Shown one piece after another: positions 43,822 to 53,092 of a DNA stretch of 64,000 bases. A program made the translations under genes and the position numbers. The first letter of the stretch is position 1; every line of letters starts with the position of its first letter. The notes beneath the pieces are model-generated. The model was not told where the DNA came from and ran no database searches. It saw only the letters and a program-made list of their open reading frames with translations. This DNA comes from JAAURS01 sp044923475 (GTDB taxonomy: Bacteria; Cyanobacteriota; Cyanobacteriia; Thermosynechococcales; Thermosynechococcaceae). The DNA lies in NCBI RefSeq assembly GCF_044923475.1, contig NZ_CP137338.1, forward strand, positions 434,001-498,000, written 5' to 3'.

Positions 43822-44427
43822 ATGATAATCTCCTTAAACGCTCCCCCCCTAGCCCTAAACCTTGAGCCAAGTCGCCTTAAACGCCTCACTGTGCAGGACT
43901 ATCACCGCATGAGCGAGTTAGGCATTCTCGATTCAGGCGAACGTACCGAATTGATTGCAGGACAAATTGTATTGATGGTAGCCAAAGGAACACCCCACGT
44001 AACCTCGCTACATCTCTTAGCAAATGACCTACGCGATCGATTAGGAAACGCCGCCCTAGTCCGCACCCAAGACCCCATTCATCTAGACGACTACTCAGAA
44101 CCTGAACCAGATCTCGCCATCGTCCGAGGCACCGTCCTAGACTACGCCGATCGCCATCCCCGTCCCAGCGACATTCACCTACTTGTCGAAGTTGCAGACT
44201 CCACCCTCAAACAAGACTGCGAAATCAAAGACAAACTCTACGCCCAAGCAGGCATTGCAGACTACTGGGTCGTCGATCTCAAAAACCGTCAGATCCACAT
44301 CTTCCGTAACCCAACCCCCACAGGCTATACCAGCCACCTCATCTTGAGCGAACCGAGCGACGTTTCTCCTCTTGCCTTCCCCCACATCACCCTTGCGCTA
44401 ACCGTTATCCTGCCACCAGTCGTCTAG
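43822..44427 (+). CDS. Uma2-family (DUF820) restriction-endonuclease-like protein
   Basis: 201 residues from the ATG at 43822; a TTG at 43816 overlaps the upstream stop. PD-(D/E)XK-fold residues are recognisable: ERTELIAGQIV, EPEPDLAIVR, LLVEVADSTLKQD (E-x-K-like variant) and ADYWVVDLKNRQIHIFR. The family is greatly expanded in cyanobacteria and its role is unknown. The N-terminus is alkaline and proline-rich. Confidence 0.88.
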   Translation: MIISLNAPPLALNLEPSRLKRLTVQDYHRMSELGILDSGERTELIAGQIVLMVAKGTPHVTSLHLLANDLRDRLGNAALVRTQDPIHLDDYSEPEPDLAIVRGTVLDYADRHPRPSDIHLLVEVADSTLKQDCEIKDKLYAQAGIADYWVVDLKNRQIHIFRNPTPTGYTSHLILSEPSDVSPLAFPHITLALTVILPPVV

Positions 44428-44692
44428 CTTGAGAGTCAGTCGCCCCACTCAGCCCGATCGCCGTTCAGCAGCCATCCATAGACAAAAACTTTTACAAAAC
44501 CTTAAAGTTCATTACAAAATTTCTATCAATTTGTGTCGCTTCAGGTATTTCTACCCAGTCTTTCCAGGATTCTTTGTTACACCTTAAGAGGCGCTTACTG
44601 CGGGCATCCTTTTTCGGTAGCCACAGCCATTTAGAATAATTTAGTCAGCATCCTTATCCTTTCGTAACCCGTACTCTTAAGGAGTTCTCTGC

Positions 44693-47600
44693 ATGTTCAC
44701 TCACGTCAAGTCCGCCATCAGGCACGTCAGTCCCGAAGACCTCAAGGGACGCGCCTTAATGAAGGTGGTCTATGTCGTGTTAGAGCCTCAGTACCAAAGT
44801 TCTCTGACGGCTGCCGCCACCTCTATCAACCAACACAACCCCAACCTCGCCATCGAACTCAACGGCTATCTGATTGAAGAGCTGCGATCGCCAGAAAACT
44901 ACGCTGCCTTCGAGCGCGACATTGCCGAGGCCAATATTTTTATCGGGTCGCTGATTTTTCTAGAAGACATGGCAGACAAGCTCGTGGCGGCAGTAGAACC
45001 CCACCGCGATCGCCTGGATGCCGCTGTGGTCTTCCCCTCCATGCCCCAGGTCATGCGCCTCAACAAAATGGGGAGTTTTTCGCTGTCTCAGATCGGGCAA
45101 TCCAAGAGCGTGATTTCCCAGTTCATGAAGAAGCGCAAGGAGAACGCAGGCGCGGGCTTCCAAGACGCCATGCTGAAGCTGCTGCGAACGCTGCCCACGG
45201 TGCTCAAGTACCTGCCCATGGATAAGGCGCGGGATGCCCGTAACTTCATGCTCAGCTTTCAGTATTGGCTGGGCGGATCCCCCGAAAACCTGGAAAATTT
45301 CCTGTTGATGTTGGCCGATAAGTACGTCTTCAAAGACGACGGCATCCGCAAGCACTCCAATGGAGACGCGACGCTTTCCTACCAGGAACCCGTCACCTAT
45401 CCCGATCTGGGCATCTGGCACCCCCTCGCCCCAGAAATGTTTGAAGACGTGCGGGAATACTTGAACTGGTTTAGCTCCCGCCGCGATATCGACGACGACC
45501 TCAAAGACCCCCTGGCGCCCACGGTGGGCCTCATTTTGCAGCGCACCCACCTCGTGACTGGAGACGATGCCCACTATGTCGCGATGGTGCAAGAGCTGGA
45601 GTCCCAAGGCGCGCGGGTGATTCCGGTATTTGCGGGCGGACTGGATTTCTCCAAGCCCGTCGAAGCCTTTTTCTTCGATCCGGCCAAGGGCAACGGCAGC
45701 GAGATTCCCCTCGTCGATGCCGCCGTCTCTCTGACGGGATTTGCCATGGTAGGCGGCCCTGCGCGCCAAGATCACCCCAAGGCGATCGAAACCCTCAAAA
45801 AGCTGAACCGTCCCTACATGGTGGCGCTACCCCTAGTGTTCCAAACCACGGAAGAGTGGGAAAACAGCGATTTGGGCCTGCATCCGATTCAAGTGGCCCT
45901 GCAAATTGCCATTCCCGAACTGGATGGGGCGATCGAGCCGATTATCCTTTCCGGTCGGGATGGGAACACGGGCAAATCGATCGCGCTTCAAGATCGGATC
46001 GAAACCGTGGCTCAGCGGGCGATCAAGTGGGCCAATCTGCGCCGCAAGCCCAAAATTGATAAGAAAGTTGCCATTACGGTCTTTAGCTTCCCGCCGGATA
46101 AGGGCAACATCGGGACGGCTGCTTATTTGGACGTGTTTGGCTCTATCTATAAAGTGCTAGAAGCCCTCAAACACAACGGCTACGATTTAGCGGAACTACC
46201 GGACAGCCCCGAAGTGCTGATGCAGGAGATCCTCCACGACGCTCAAGCGCAGTACAGCAGCCCAGAGCTAAACATCGCCTACCGGATGCCCGTGCGCGAG
46301 TACGAAGCATTAACCCCCTACTCCAAGCGTCTAGAAGAAAACTGGGGTCCGCCCCCCGGACAGCTCAACACCGACGGGCAAAATATGTTGGTGTTTGGGA
46401 AACATTACGGCAACGTATTCATCGGCGTGCAGCCCACCTTCGGTTACGAAGGCGACCCCATGCGCCTGCTGTTCTCCCGGTCCGCTAGCCCCCACCACGG
46501 CTTTGCGGCCTACTACACCTACCTCAATCAAATCTGGGGTGCGGATGCGGTGCTTCACTTCGGCACCCACGGTTCTTTGGAATTCATGCCTGGCAAACAA
46601 ATGGGCATGTCCGGCGACTGCTACCCCGATAACCTGATCGGCAATATCCCGAACCTCTACTACTACGCTGCCAACAATCCCTCCGAGGCCACGATCGCCA
46701 AGCGCCGCAGCTATGCCAACACCATCAGCTACCTCACTCCCCCGGCGGAAAATGCGGGCTTGTATAAGGGGCTCAAGGAACTGGGCGAACTGATTGCTTC
46801 CTACCAAACCCTGAAGGATAGCGGGCGCGGAACGGCGATCGCCAATTCCATCATCGACCAATGCCGCATCGTCAACCTAGATAAGGACATCGACCTACCG
46901 GAAGCGGATGCTAAGGAACTGACCCCAGAAGAGCGGGACAACCTTGTGGGCAAGGTCTACATCAAGATCATGGAAATCGAAGCGCGGCTGTTGCCCTGCG
47001 GACTCCACGTCATTGGAAAACCGCCCACGGCAGACGAGGCGATCGCCACCCTCGTCAACATCGCCAGTCTCGATCGGGCCGAAGAAGGCATTCTGAGCCT
47101 GCCCAGCATGTTGGCCCAGAGCATCGGGCGAGAGATGGACGAGATTTTCCAAAATAGCGATCGCGGTATTTTGGACGACGTGCAATTGCTCAATGACATC
47201 AATATGGCAACCCGTGCCGCAGTTACGGCTTTGGTGCAGGAACAAACTAACGCCGAAGGTCGAATCGAGCGGGTTTCTATCTTGAACTTCTTCCACATGG
47301 GGCGCAAAGAACCCTGGATTGAGGCGCTCCACAATTTGGGCTACAAGGCCATTACTGCCGAAACTCTGAAACCCTTGGTGGAATACCTCGAATTCTGTCT
47401 CAAGCAGATTGTGGCGGATAACGAGCTGGGCGCGCTGCTCCAAGCCTTAGAAGGGGAATACGTTCTCCCCGGTCCCGGCGGCGATCCGATCCGGAATCCC
47501 GATGTGCTGCCCACGGGCAAGAATATCCACGCGCTGGATCCGCAGTCGATTCCCACTACAGCGGCGATCGCCTCAGCGAAGGTCGTGGTAGACCGTTTGT

Positions 47601-48703
47601 TGGCGCGCCAGCAGCGGGACAACGGCGGCGCTTGGCCCGAAACCATTTCGATGGTGCTTTGGGGCACGGACAATATCAAAACCTACGGCGAATCCCTCGC
47701 CCAGGTCATGTGGATGGTAGGCGCGCGTCCCAAGCCGGATTCCTTGGGGCGAATTAACAAGGTAGAACTGATCGATCTAGAGGAACTCGGTCGCCCCCGC
47801 ATTGACGTGGTGGTGAACTGCTCTGGCGTCTTCCGCGACCTGTTTATTAACCAGATGGCGCTTTTGGACCAAGCGGTCAAAATGGCAGCGGAAGCGGATG
47901 AGCCTTTAGAGATGAACTTTGTCCGCAAGCACGCCCTCAAGCAAGCGGGAGATTTGGGCATCGAACTGCGTCAGGCTGCAACCCGTATCTTCTCCAATGC
48001 CTCCGGTTCCTATTCTTCTAACGTCAACTTAGCGGTGGAAAATAGCACCTGGGAAAACGAAGACGAACTGCAAGAGATGTACCTCGCCCGTAAGTCCTTT
48101 GCTTTCTCTGCGGATTCCCCCGGCACGATGGATCAGTCCCGCGCCATTTTTGAAACTACTTTGAAAACGGTAGAGGTCACGTTCCAAAACCTGGATTCTT
48201 CGGAAATCAGCCTGACGGATGTGAGCCACTACTTTGACTCGGACCCCACCAAGGTAGTTGCAAAACTGCGCAATGACGGGAAACAGCCGACTTCCTTTAT
48301 CGCCGATACGACTACGGCCAACGCGCAAGTGCGGACGCTCTCGGAAACGGTGCGGCTGGATGCTCGGACCAAGATGCTCAATCCCAAGTGGTATGAGGGT
48401 ATGCTTAGCCACGGCTACGAAGGCGTGCGGGAACTCTCCAAACGCTTGGTGAATACCATGGGCTGGTCGGCTACGGCGGGTGCGGTAGATAACTGGGTGT
48501 ACGAGGATGTGAACACGACCTTCATCGAAGATGAAGCGATGCGCGATCGGCTCAAAAACATGAATCCACACTCCTTCCGCAAGATGGTGGGGACGTTGCT
48601 GGAAGTGAACGGTCGCGGTTACTGGGAAACCAGTGAAGAAAACCTCCAAATGCTGCGCGATCTCTATCAGGAAATCGAAGATCGCATCGAAGGCGTCGAA
48701 TAG
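44693..48703 (+). CDS. chlH: Magnesium chelatase subunit H
   Basis: 1336 residues, normal length. Binds protoporphyrin IX and is the catalytic subunit that receives Mg2+ with ChlI and ChlD, the first committed step of chlorophyll synthesis. N-terminal DUF3479 domain, then the CobN/BchH body with GTHGSLEFMPGKQMGMSGDCYPD. The gene is alone, 265 bp after the Uma2 gene, and ends at an intrinsic terminator. In known systems ChlH also binds GUN4; gun4 is not in the window. Confidence 0.98.
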   Translation: MFTHVKSAIRHVSPEDLKGRALMKVVYVVLEPQYQSSLTAAATSINQHNPNLAIELNGYLIEELRSPENYAAFERDIAEANIFIGSLIFLEDMADKLVAAVEPHRDRLDAAVVFPSMPQVMRLNKMGSFSLSQIGQSKSVISQFMKKRKENAGAGFQDAMLKLLRTLPTVLKYLPMDKARDARNFMLSFQYWLGGSPENLENFLLMLADKYVFKDDGIRKHSNGDATLSYQEPVTYPDLGIWHPLAPEMFEDVREYLNWFSSRRDIDDDLKDPLAPTVGLILQRTHLVTGDDAHYVAMVQELESQGARVIPVFAGGLDFSKPVEAFFFDPAKGNGSEIPLVDAAVSLTGFAMVGGPARQDHPKAIETLKKLNRPYMVALPLVFQTTEEWENSDLGLHPIQVALQIAIPELDGAIEPIILSGRDGNTGKSIALQDRIETVAQRAIKWANLRRKPKIDKKVAITVFSFPPDKGNIGTAAYLDVFGSIYKVLEALKHNGYDLAELPDSPEVLMQEILHDAQAQYSSPELNIAYRMPVREYEALTPYSKRLEENWGPPPGQLNTDGQNMLVFGKHYGNVFIGVQPTFGYEGDPMRLLFSRSASPHHGFAAYYTYLNQIWGADAVLHFGTHGSLEFMPGKQMGMSGDCYPDNLIGNIPNLYYYAANNPSEATIAKRRSYANTISYLTPPAENAGLYKGLKELGELIASYQTLKDSGRGTAIANSIIDQCRIVNLDKDIDLPEADAKELTPEERDNLVGKVYIKIMEIEARLLPCGLHVIGKPPTADEAIATLVNIASLDRAEEGILSLPSMLAQSIGREMDEIFQNSDRGILDDVQLLNDINMATRAAVTALVQEQTNAEGRIERVSILNFFHMGRKEPWIEALHNLGYKAITAETLKPLVEYLEFCLKQIVADNELGALLQALEGEYVLPGPGGDPIRNPDVLPTGKNIHALDPQSIPTTAAIASAKVVVDRLLARQQRDNGGAWPETISMVLWGTDNIKTYGESLAQVMWMVGARPKPDSLGRINKVELIDLEELGRPRIDVVVNCSGVFRDLFINQMALLDQAVKMAAEADEPLEMNFVRKHALKQAGDLGIELRQAATRIFSNASGSYSSNVNLAVENSTWENEDELQEMYLARKSFAFSADSPGTMDQSRAIFETTLKTVEVTFQNLDSSEISLTDVSHYFDSDPTKVVAKLRNDGKQPTSFIADTTTANAQVRTLSETVRLDARTKMLNPKWYEGMLSHGYEGVRELSKRLVNTMGWSATAGAVDNWVYEDVNTTFIEDEAMRDRLKNMNPHSFRKMVGTLLEVNGRGYWETSEENLQMLRDLYQEIEDRIEGVE

Positions 48704-48720
48704 TTCTTTACGAATTGAAC

Positions 48721-48762
48721 AACTCTCTCCTAGAGAAATTCTAGGGGGGAGTTTTCGTTTTT
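48721..48762 (+). terminator. Intrinsic terminator after chlH
   Basis: AACTCTCTCCTAGAG and TTCTAGGGGGGAGTT form a stem with a three-base loop, followed by a T-rich run. It lies 18 bp after the chlH stop codon. Confidence 0.85.
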
Positions 48763-48858
48763 GGTTTGGGCGATCGCACGTTCAGCGCGCACTGAATTTG
48801 AATAGCAGTCAGTAGAAACTCCAAGGCCCAGGACACCGTGCAACCGATCCATTTTTGG

Positions 48859-49140
48859 GGCTGCTCGACTATGCCACACACGTAGAGAATTCAAAAGTAT
48901 TGACATTAACAGCAAAAAAAGTTGACAGATACGATATTCGAAAAAATCCTGAAATTATCCGCCTATATGACCAAATGGGCGATATAGGTGGATGCTATCC
49001 GCCTATATCGCCAAAACAGAGATATAGATGAACAACTATCCGTCCATATGCCAAATTGGACGATATAGGTGGACTACTATCCGTCTAAATAGCCTATAGA
49101 GCGATATGGGTGGATGCTGTCCGTCTATTTAGAGTTAGAC
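48859..49140 (+). repeat. Tandem-hairpin element, copy 2 (four hairpins)
   Basis: The 5' block from GGCTGCTCGACTATGC matches copy 1 over about 100 bp, including TTGACA, TAACAGCA and GAAATTATCC. A lone half-arm at 48957-48968 precedes four hairpins whose left arms start at 48982, 49022, 49063 and 49104 (period 40-41 bp). The final bases GTCTATTTAGAGTTAGAC are identical to copy 1. It differs in hairpin number (4 against 6) and lies in a different accessory locus. Confidence 0.85.
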
Positions 49141-49248
49141 TGCAAAGCAATTTGTAGGGTGCTTCTTGTAAACAAACATACTACCAAGTATCAGTCACCA
49201 GTAAAAGTATGAGCTAGTATTGTTTTGTATTAGAGAATATTAATTAAA

Positions 49249-49560
49249 ATGACTAGTCTAAAGCTCTTTGGCAGAAAGCTTGAAAATCTCCGCCTTTATC
49301 GGGAATTTCAAGAAATTGGTTTTGATTACATCCTTAATCCAAACACTGGTGAACTGCATCGTGTTGGTTTGGATGGTTTCTGGGGTTCCCACAACCTTGC
49401 GTATGCAGATCTGAATGACTTTTTTGGGCTTACTAATGTCGGGATTGTTCCGGCTCACGTTTTCCGTGATGGGACAAGCCTTCCTTTATATGATCTTGAA
49501 ACTGGCGAACTAATTGCAAATTACGTTCTCGACAAGTGCCAACACTGCTTTTCACATTAG
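49249..49560 (+). CDS. Cassette-borne hypothetical protein 1
   Basis: 103 residues, soluble, unrecognised, with aromatic and glycine-rich turns (LDGFWGSHNLAYADL). Starts 114 bp inside the cassette. An AT-rich stretch just before it could hold a promoter. Followed after two bases by the second gene. Confidence 0.65.
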   Translation: MTSLKLFGRKLENLRLYREFQEIGFDYILNPNTGELHRVGLDGFWGSHNLAYADLNDFFGLTNVGIVPAHVFRDGTSLPLYDLETGELIANYVLDKCQHCFSH

Positions 49561-49562
49561 GC

Positions 49563-49928
49563 ATGGAAAATATGGCAAGCAAAATGGTAAGACTGGTCTA
49601 TAACGAGAAGACAAAAAAGCTTGAGCCTACAGAGGTTGGATGGACTTACTTTATAAATCCTTTGTCTCCGTACATAGATTTATGGGAGTGGGGTAAATAT
49701 CTCATTGATCGTTTTAGTTCACCGGGTAGCCTCTCTCAAGATGATGCTGAAAATATTAAAAAGATTCTTGAGGAAGGACGTAATCAAAAAGTTGATGAGA
49801 TGGAAATTGAGATGAGCCGTGATACTGCTACAGGTCTTAGCGTCAATAGTATTGAGGGTGTTGATATAACATTTGGAAGCAAAGGGAAAACCAAGTATGT
49901 TATGAAAGTTAAATATAAATATGACTAA
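49563..49928 (+). CDS. Cassette-borne hypothetical protein 2
   Basis: 121 residues from the ATG at 49563, two bases after the previous stop. The middle is acidic and helical (DDAENIKKILEEG); the C-terminal half is beta-prone (VDITFGSKGKTKYVMKVKYKY). Unrecognised. Probably forms a functional pair with the first gene. Confidence 0.65.
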   Translation: MENMASKMVRLVYNEKTKKLEPTEVGWTYFINPLSPYIDLWEWGKYLIDRFSSPGSLSQDDAENIKKILEEGRNQKVDEMEIEMSRDTATGLSVNSIEGVDITFGSKGKTKYVMKVKYKYD

Positions 49929-49956
49929 GTAGTTTCCTTTTGCTAGAGACGGTACG

Positions 49957-50044
49957 GTCTAACATAGTCCCTGAGGTAGACGGACTCAATACTCTGGGGG
50001 TGACTCAAAGACTTTTACCGCTGCTGACGCCCAAACCGTTAGGC
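49957..50044 (+). other. attC-like recombination site 3
   Basis: R'' GTCTAAC (49957-49963) and R' GTTAGGC (50038-50044) match both consensus boxes, 88 bp in all. The inner L''/L' pairing is poorer than in sites 1 and 2: CGG, AG and AG steps of GAGGTAGACGG pair with CCGCTGCTG, leaving two bases unpaired. Position at the end of the cassette supports it. Confidence 0.5.
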
Positions 50045-50126
50045 AACAGGGGAAACATGACAGAAGAACTAGAAAAACCAAAACGCAGAACCGCAAGATG
50101 CGATCGCCTCGGCAGTAGAAATTTAC

Positions 50127-50963
50127 CTAGCGAACCTTAAAGATTGCGCCCCTCTCCATCAAGAATTCTTTCTGCGCGACAGAAAGTCCCTCCCCCAACC
50201 CAAACTGAGCCCCCCGAAAGTTAGCATTTTTGAGGATAGCATTTTTAAGGTTAGCGCCATTGAGGATAGCATCCTTAAAGTCAGCACTACTGAGATTGGC
50301 ACTGCTGAGGTCGGTTTTGCTTAAATCGGCACCGCTGAGATCGGCACTGCTGAGATTGGCACCGCTTAGGTCAGCCGTACTGATGTAAGCGCCTCTAAGG
50401 TTGGCACCGCTCAAGTTGGCATCGTTGAGGTTGGCGCTGCTGAGGTAAGTCCCTTTGAGGTCGGCACTGGGAAGGCTGGCTCCTCTAAGATCGGTATCTT
50501 TGAGATAGGCTCCTCTAAGGTTGGCATCTTTAAGGTTGGCTACTCTGAGGTTAGCGCCTGCAAGGGTTGCATCTTTGAGATGAGCACCGCCGAGTTTGGC
50601 CCCTGCAAGGTTGGCATCCGTGAAGTTAGCGCCACCGAGCTTGGCGCTAGTCAGGATCGTACAGATGAGTTTAGCCCCGTCAAAGTTCGCCCCGTTGAGG
50701 ATGGCATTTTCGAAGATTGCAATACTGAGGTTAGCCCCGCTAAAGTCAGCCCCGCTAAAGTTAGCTCCACTGAAGTCAGTATTGCTGAAATCGACACCTA
50801 CAAAATCCTTTCTGTTCGATTGTAGAAGGACTTGACTTCGTTTTACGAATCGATTGAGTAGCATCTTAATTTTTAATGCCAGACGGGTAAGCAGGCTGTT
50901 ATGGAGAGAGTCGGCATTTTTCTGTTTGCCACTCGATTTAAAGAGGGAACGTTGGTGCTTCAT
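50127..50963 (-). CDS. Pentapeptide-repeat protein
   Basis: 278 residues. A basic N-terminal part (to about residue 55) is followed by about 40 A(D/N)LxX repeats forming a right-handed quadrilateral beta-helix, then a capping helix. Some such proteins mimic DNA and protect gyrase; most are of unknown role. The repeats are very uniform at DNA level. The gene ends 83 bp from the third attC-like site, so it may be part of the accessory locus. Confidence 0.92.
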   Translation of the reverse strand: MKHQRSLFKSSGKQKNADSLHNSLLTRLALKIKMLLNRFVKRSQVLLQSNRKDFVGVDFSNTDFSGANFSGADFSGANLSIAIFENAILNGANFDGAKLICTILTSAKLGGANFTDANLAGAKLGGAHLKDATLAGANLRVANLKDANLRGAYLKDTDLRGASLPSADLKGTYLSSANLNDANLSGANLRGAYISTADLSGANLSSADLSGADLSKTDLSSANLSSADFKDAILNGANLKNAILKNANFRGAQFGLGEGLSVAQKEFLMERGAIFKVR

Positions 50964-51372
50964 CGATCGAGATTTATGGGGCTGAGAGTTTAGGCAATCA
51001 AACTGCTCGAAAAGGCTTATTCTTCGGGCTGCCCCCCCTGAAACTTCGAATCAATGGGCTCGGTCAAGCACCATTATTATGGATATCTCGAAAGATTTTG
51101 CCATTCTTTTTCTTTCTAGGAAGAATTATGCCACCCTTCTGCTCTAAACTCAACGTTTTCCCCTCAATCTTCCCTCATTAGCACGAATCGCACCGTCGTT
51201 TTAGGAGGCGGCAGCTCGAGCGTTTTGGGTTTGAGGATTGCCAAGTAGTTAAATTTACGGATGCCATCCTTTGCTTGATTTGGGTAATTCCGTAGTTTCT
51301 TCATTTCGCATGAATGGATGGATTCGTATTCTGAGAATACAGACCCATTCACAACATACCGAGGAACTTTCG
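50964..51372. other. Intergenic stretch without a recognised gene
   Basis: About 410 bp between the pentapeptide gene and the DUF4258 gene. A frame opening at 51271 extends the latter, but its upstream part does not look coding. Nothing else seen. Confidence 0.4.
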
Positions 51373-51711
51373 ATGAAACTCGTCCAGCAGATCGGCCAAC
51401 TCCTCAGTCAAGATAGTAAGGCTCCAGCGCTGCCCAATTTTGTATTGTCGGGCACTGCCTCCGATCCGAACCACACCGCACGTCGGATGCAACAACGGGC
51501 GATCGCCACGGAAATGATCGCAGTCGCGCTGCTGTACGGAAAATGCGAACGTCGGTATCATGCGACGACCTATACACTCTTGGATAAGACGCTCAAACAG
51601 ACGCCTTACGAGAAGTTTCTCGATAAATTGCGCGGGTTGCGCGTGATCGCCCAAGAATGTCCCAATGGATTAGAGGTGACGAGCGTCTATTGGGCCTGGG
51701 ATTTGAAGTAA
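51373..51711 (+). CDS. DUF4258-like small protein
   Basis: 112 residues from the ATG at 51373, preceded by GAGGAA at good spacing. HTARRMQQRAIATEMIAVALLYGKCERRYHATTYTLLDK follows the DUF4258 pattern (H..RM.qR.I....V..al..G). The family is linked to RelE/BrnT-like folds; function unknown. Confidence 0.7.
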   Translation: MKLVQQIGQLLSQDSKAPALPNFVLSGTASDPNHTARRMQQRAIATEMIAVALLYGKCERRYHATTYTLLDKTLKQTPYEKFLDKLRGLRVIAQECPNGLEVTSVYWAWDLK

Positions 51712-51785
51712 CTGGAAGCTACACTGCTAAAGAGAACTATTTGTATGCATGCATTCATTAGGTCGATAGAGCGAAGAATTCAGAA

Positions 51786-52610
51786 ATGATTGAAACAGCG
51801 ATCGTTCTAGTTGCGATCGGACTCATTATTGCTGCGATATTCAGTTACCCAGCTTGGGTGCGGTGGCGGCGAAGTCGGCTGAAGCGGCGTCCGCTCTCGC
51901 CTCAGCAGCAGGCGACGGTGGAATGCAGCCTGCCCGCGTACGAATGCCTGACGCCGAACGAACGCAGGCGGCTTCAGGGTCATATTCAGGTATTTATCGC
52001 GGAGAAGCAGTTTATCGGTTGTCGCGGACTGCAAGTGACACCTGAAATGAAGGTGACGGTGGCGGCGATCGCTGCTCTACTGCTGCTCAACGAACGTGGC
52101 AAATATTTTCCGAGGTTGCGTTCTATTTTGATCTATCCCGATGCCTATGTCGTGCGCGAGACAGTAGCGGTAGGCGGTGGCGTTGTTGAGGAACGGCAGA
52201 CGGCGCGATTGGGGGAATCGTGGACGACCGACCAAGTGGTGCTGTCTTGGAAACAGATCCAAGATGACCTCGCCCATTGGAATGATGGAAAAAATGTAGT
52301 GCTGCACGAATTTGCCCACCAACTCGATCAAGAAGATGGGAAAGCCGAAGGCGTCCCGATTTTGCATCGAGATGCCGATTATGCTATTTGGGCAGAGGTG
52401 ATGGCAGCAGAATATCAACAGCTTTGCGATCGCGTCGAGCGCGGCGCTGCAACTATCCTGAACCCCTACGGCGCCACCGATCCGGCGGAGTTTTTTGCCG
52501 TGGCAACGGAGACCTTTTTTGAGATGCCCCAGCAGCTCCTGACCCATCACCGGAGGCTTTACGAGCAGCTCCAGCATTACTATCGACTCGATCCCGCGCG
52601 GTGGAGTTAG
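51786..52610 (+). CDS. MtfA-type zinc peptidase
   Basis: 274 residues. An N-terminal membrane helix (IVLVAIGLIIAAIFSYP), then the zincin motif HEFAHQLDQEDG (HEFAH about 174-178) and a distal Glu in EFFAVATETFFE. E. coli MtfA binds the repressor Mlc and acts as an aminopeptidase; that partner is not expected here. Membrane anchoring is a difference from E. coli MtfA. Confidence 0.9.
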   Translation: MIETAIVLVAIGLIIAAIFSYPAWVRWRRSRLKRRPLSPQQQATVECSLPAYECLTPNERRRLQGHIQVFIAEKQFIGCRGLQVTPEMKVTVAAIAALLLLNERGKYFPRLRSILIYPDAYVVRETVAVGGGVVEERQTARLGESWTTDQVVLSWKQIQDDLAHWNDGKNVVLHEFAHQLDQEDGKAEGVPILHRDADYAIWAEVMAAEYQQLCDRVERGAATILNPYGATDPAEFFAVATETFFEMPQQLLTHHRRLYEQLQHYYRLDPARWS

Positions 52611-52675
52611 CGTTAGCCGGATTCGATCTCGCTCCATACAAGCTCAGTTGAGAGAGACATCCTTTACACTAGGGA

Positions 52676-53073
52676 GGGAAAGAGCAGGCGAGGCGGTTGC
52701 AGCTTGGCAAAATTTTGCCATGTTGAGGAAAGTCCGGGCTTCCGAAAGACCAAACTTGCTGGGTAACGCCCAGTGCGGGCGACCGTGAGGAGAGTGCCAC
52801 AGAAACATACCGCCGAAGTTTTAAGTATTGCGCTGCAATACTCAGAGCTGGTAAGGGTGCAAAGGTGTGGTAAGAGCGCACCAGCAGCATCGAGAGGTGC
52901 TGGCTCGGTAAACCCCGGTTGGAAGCAAGGCAATGGGGCGACGGTTGGTCTTTTCCCTGTCCCGTTAAGAAGCCGCTTGAGGCGACTGGTAACAGGCGTC
53001 CCAGATAGATAACTGCCCTCTTCGCGCTTTGGTGCGAAGGGAACAGAACCCGGCTTATGTCCGGCTCTTTCCC
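52676..53073 (+). ncRNA. rnpB: RNase P RNA
   Basis: Catalytic RNA that matures tRNA 5' ends. The ends pair as GGGAAAGAGC (52676-52685) with GCTCTTTCCC (53064-53073). The conserved GAGGAAAGTCCGGGC lies at 52731-52745, GAGAGTGCCACAGAAACATACC and the terminal CGAAGGGAACAGAACCCGGCTTA are present. The -10 box TACACT lies six bases upstream. The rnc gene follows at once. Confidence 0.93.
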
Positions 53074-53092
53074 CATCCCATTTACGATTTCT

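Larger units (their letters stand above)
49135..50038 (+). mobile_element. Integron-like gene cassette C
   Basis: Starts in G/TTAGAC at the end of hairpin element 2 and ends at the R' G of the attC-like site at 49957-50044. The circular form would carry GTTAGAC, the exact reverse complement of its R'' GTCTAAC. It contains two short co-oriented genes. GC content is lower than in chlH next door. Confidence 0.6.
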
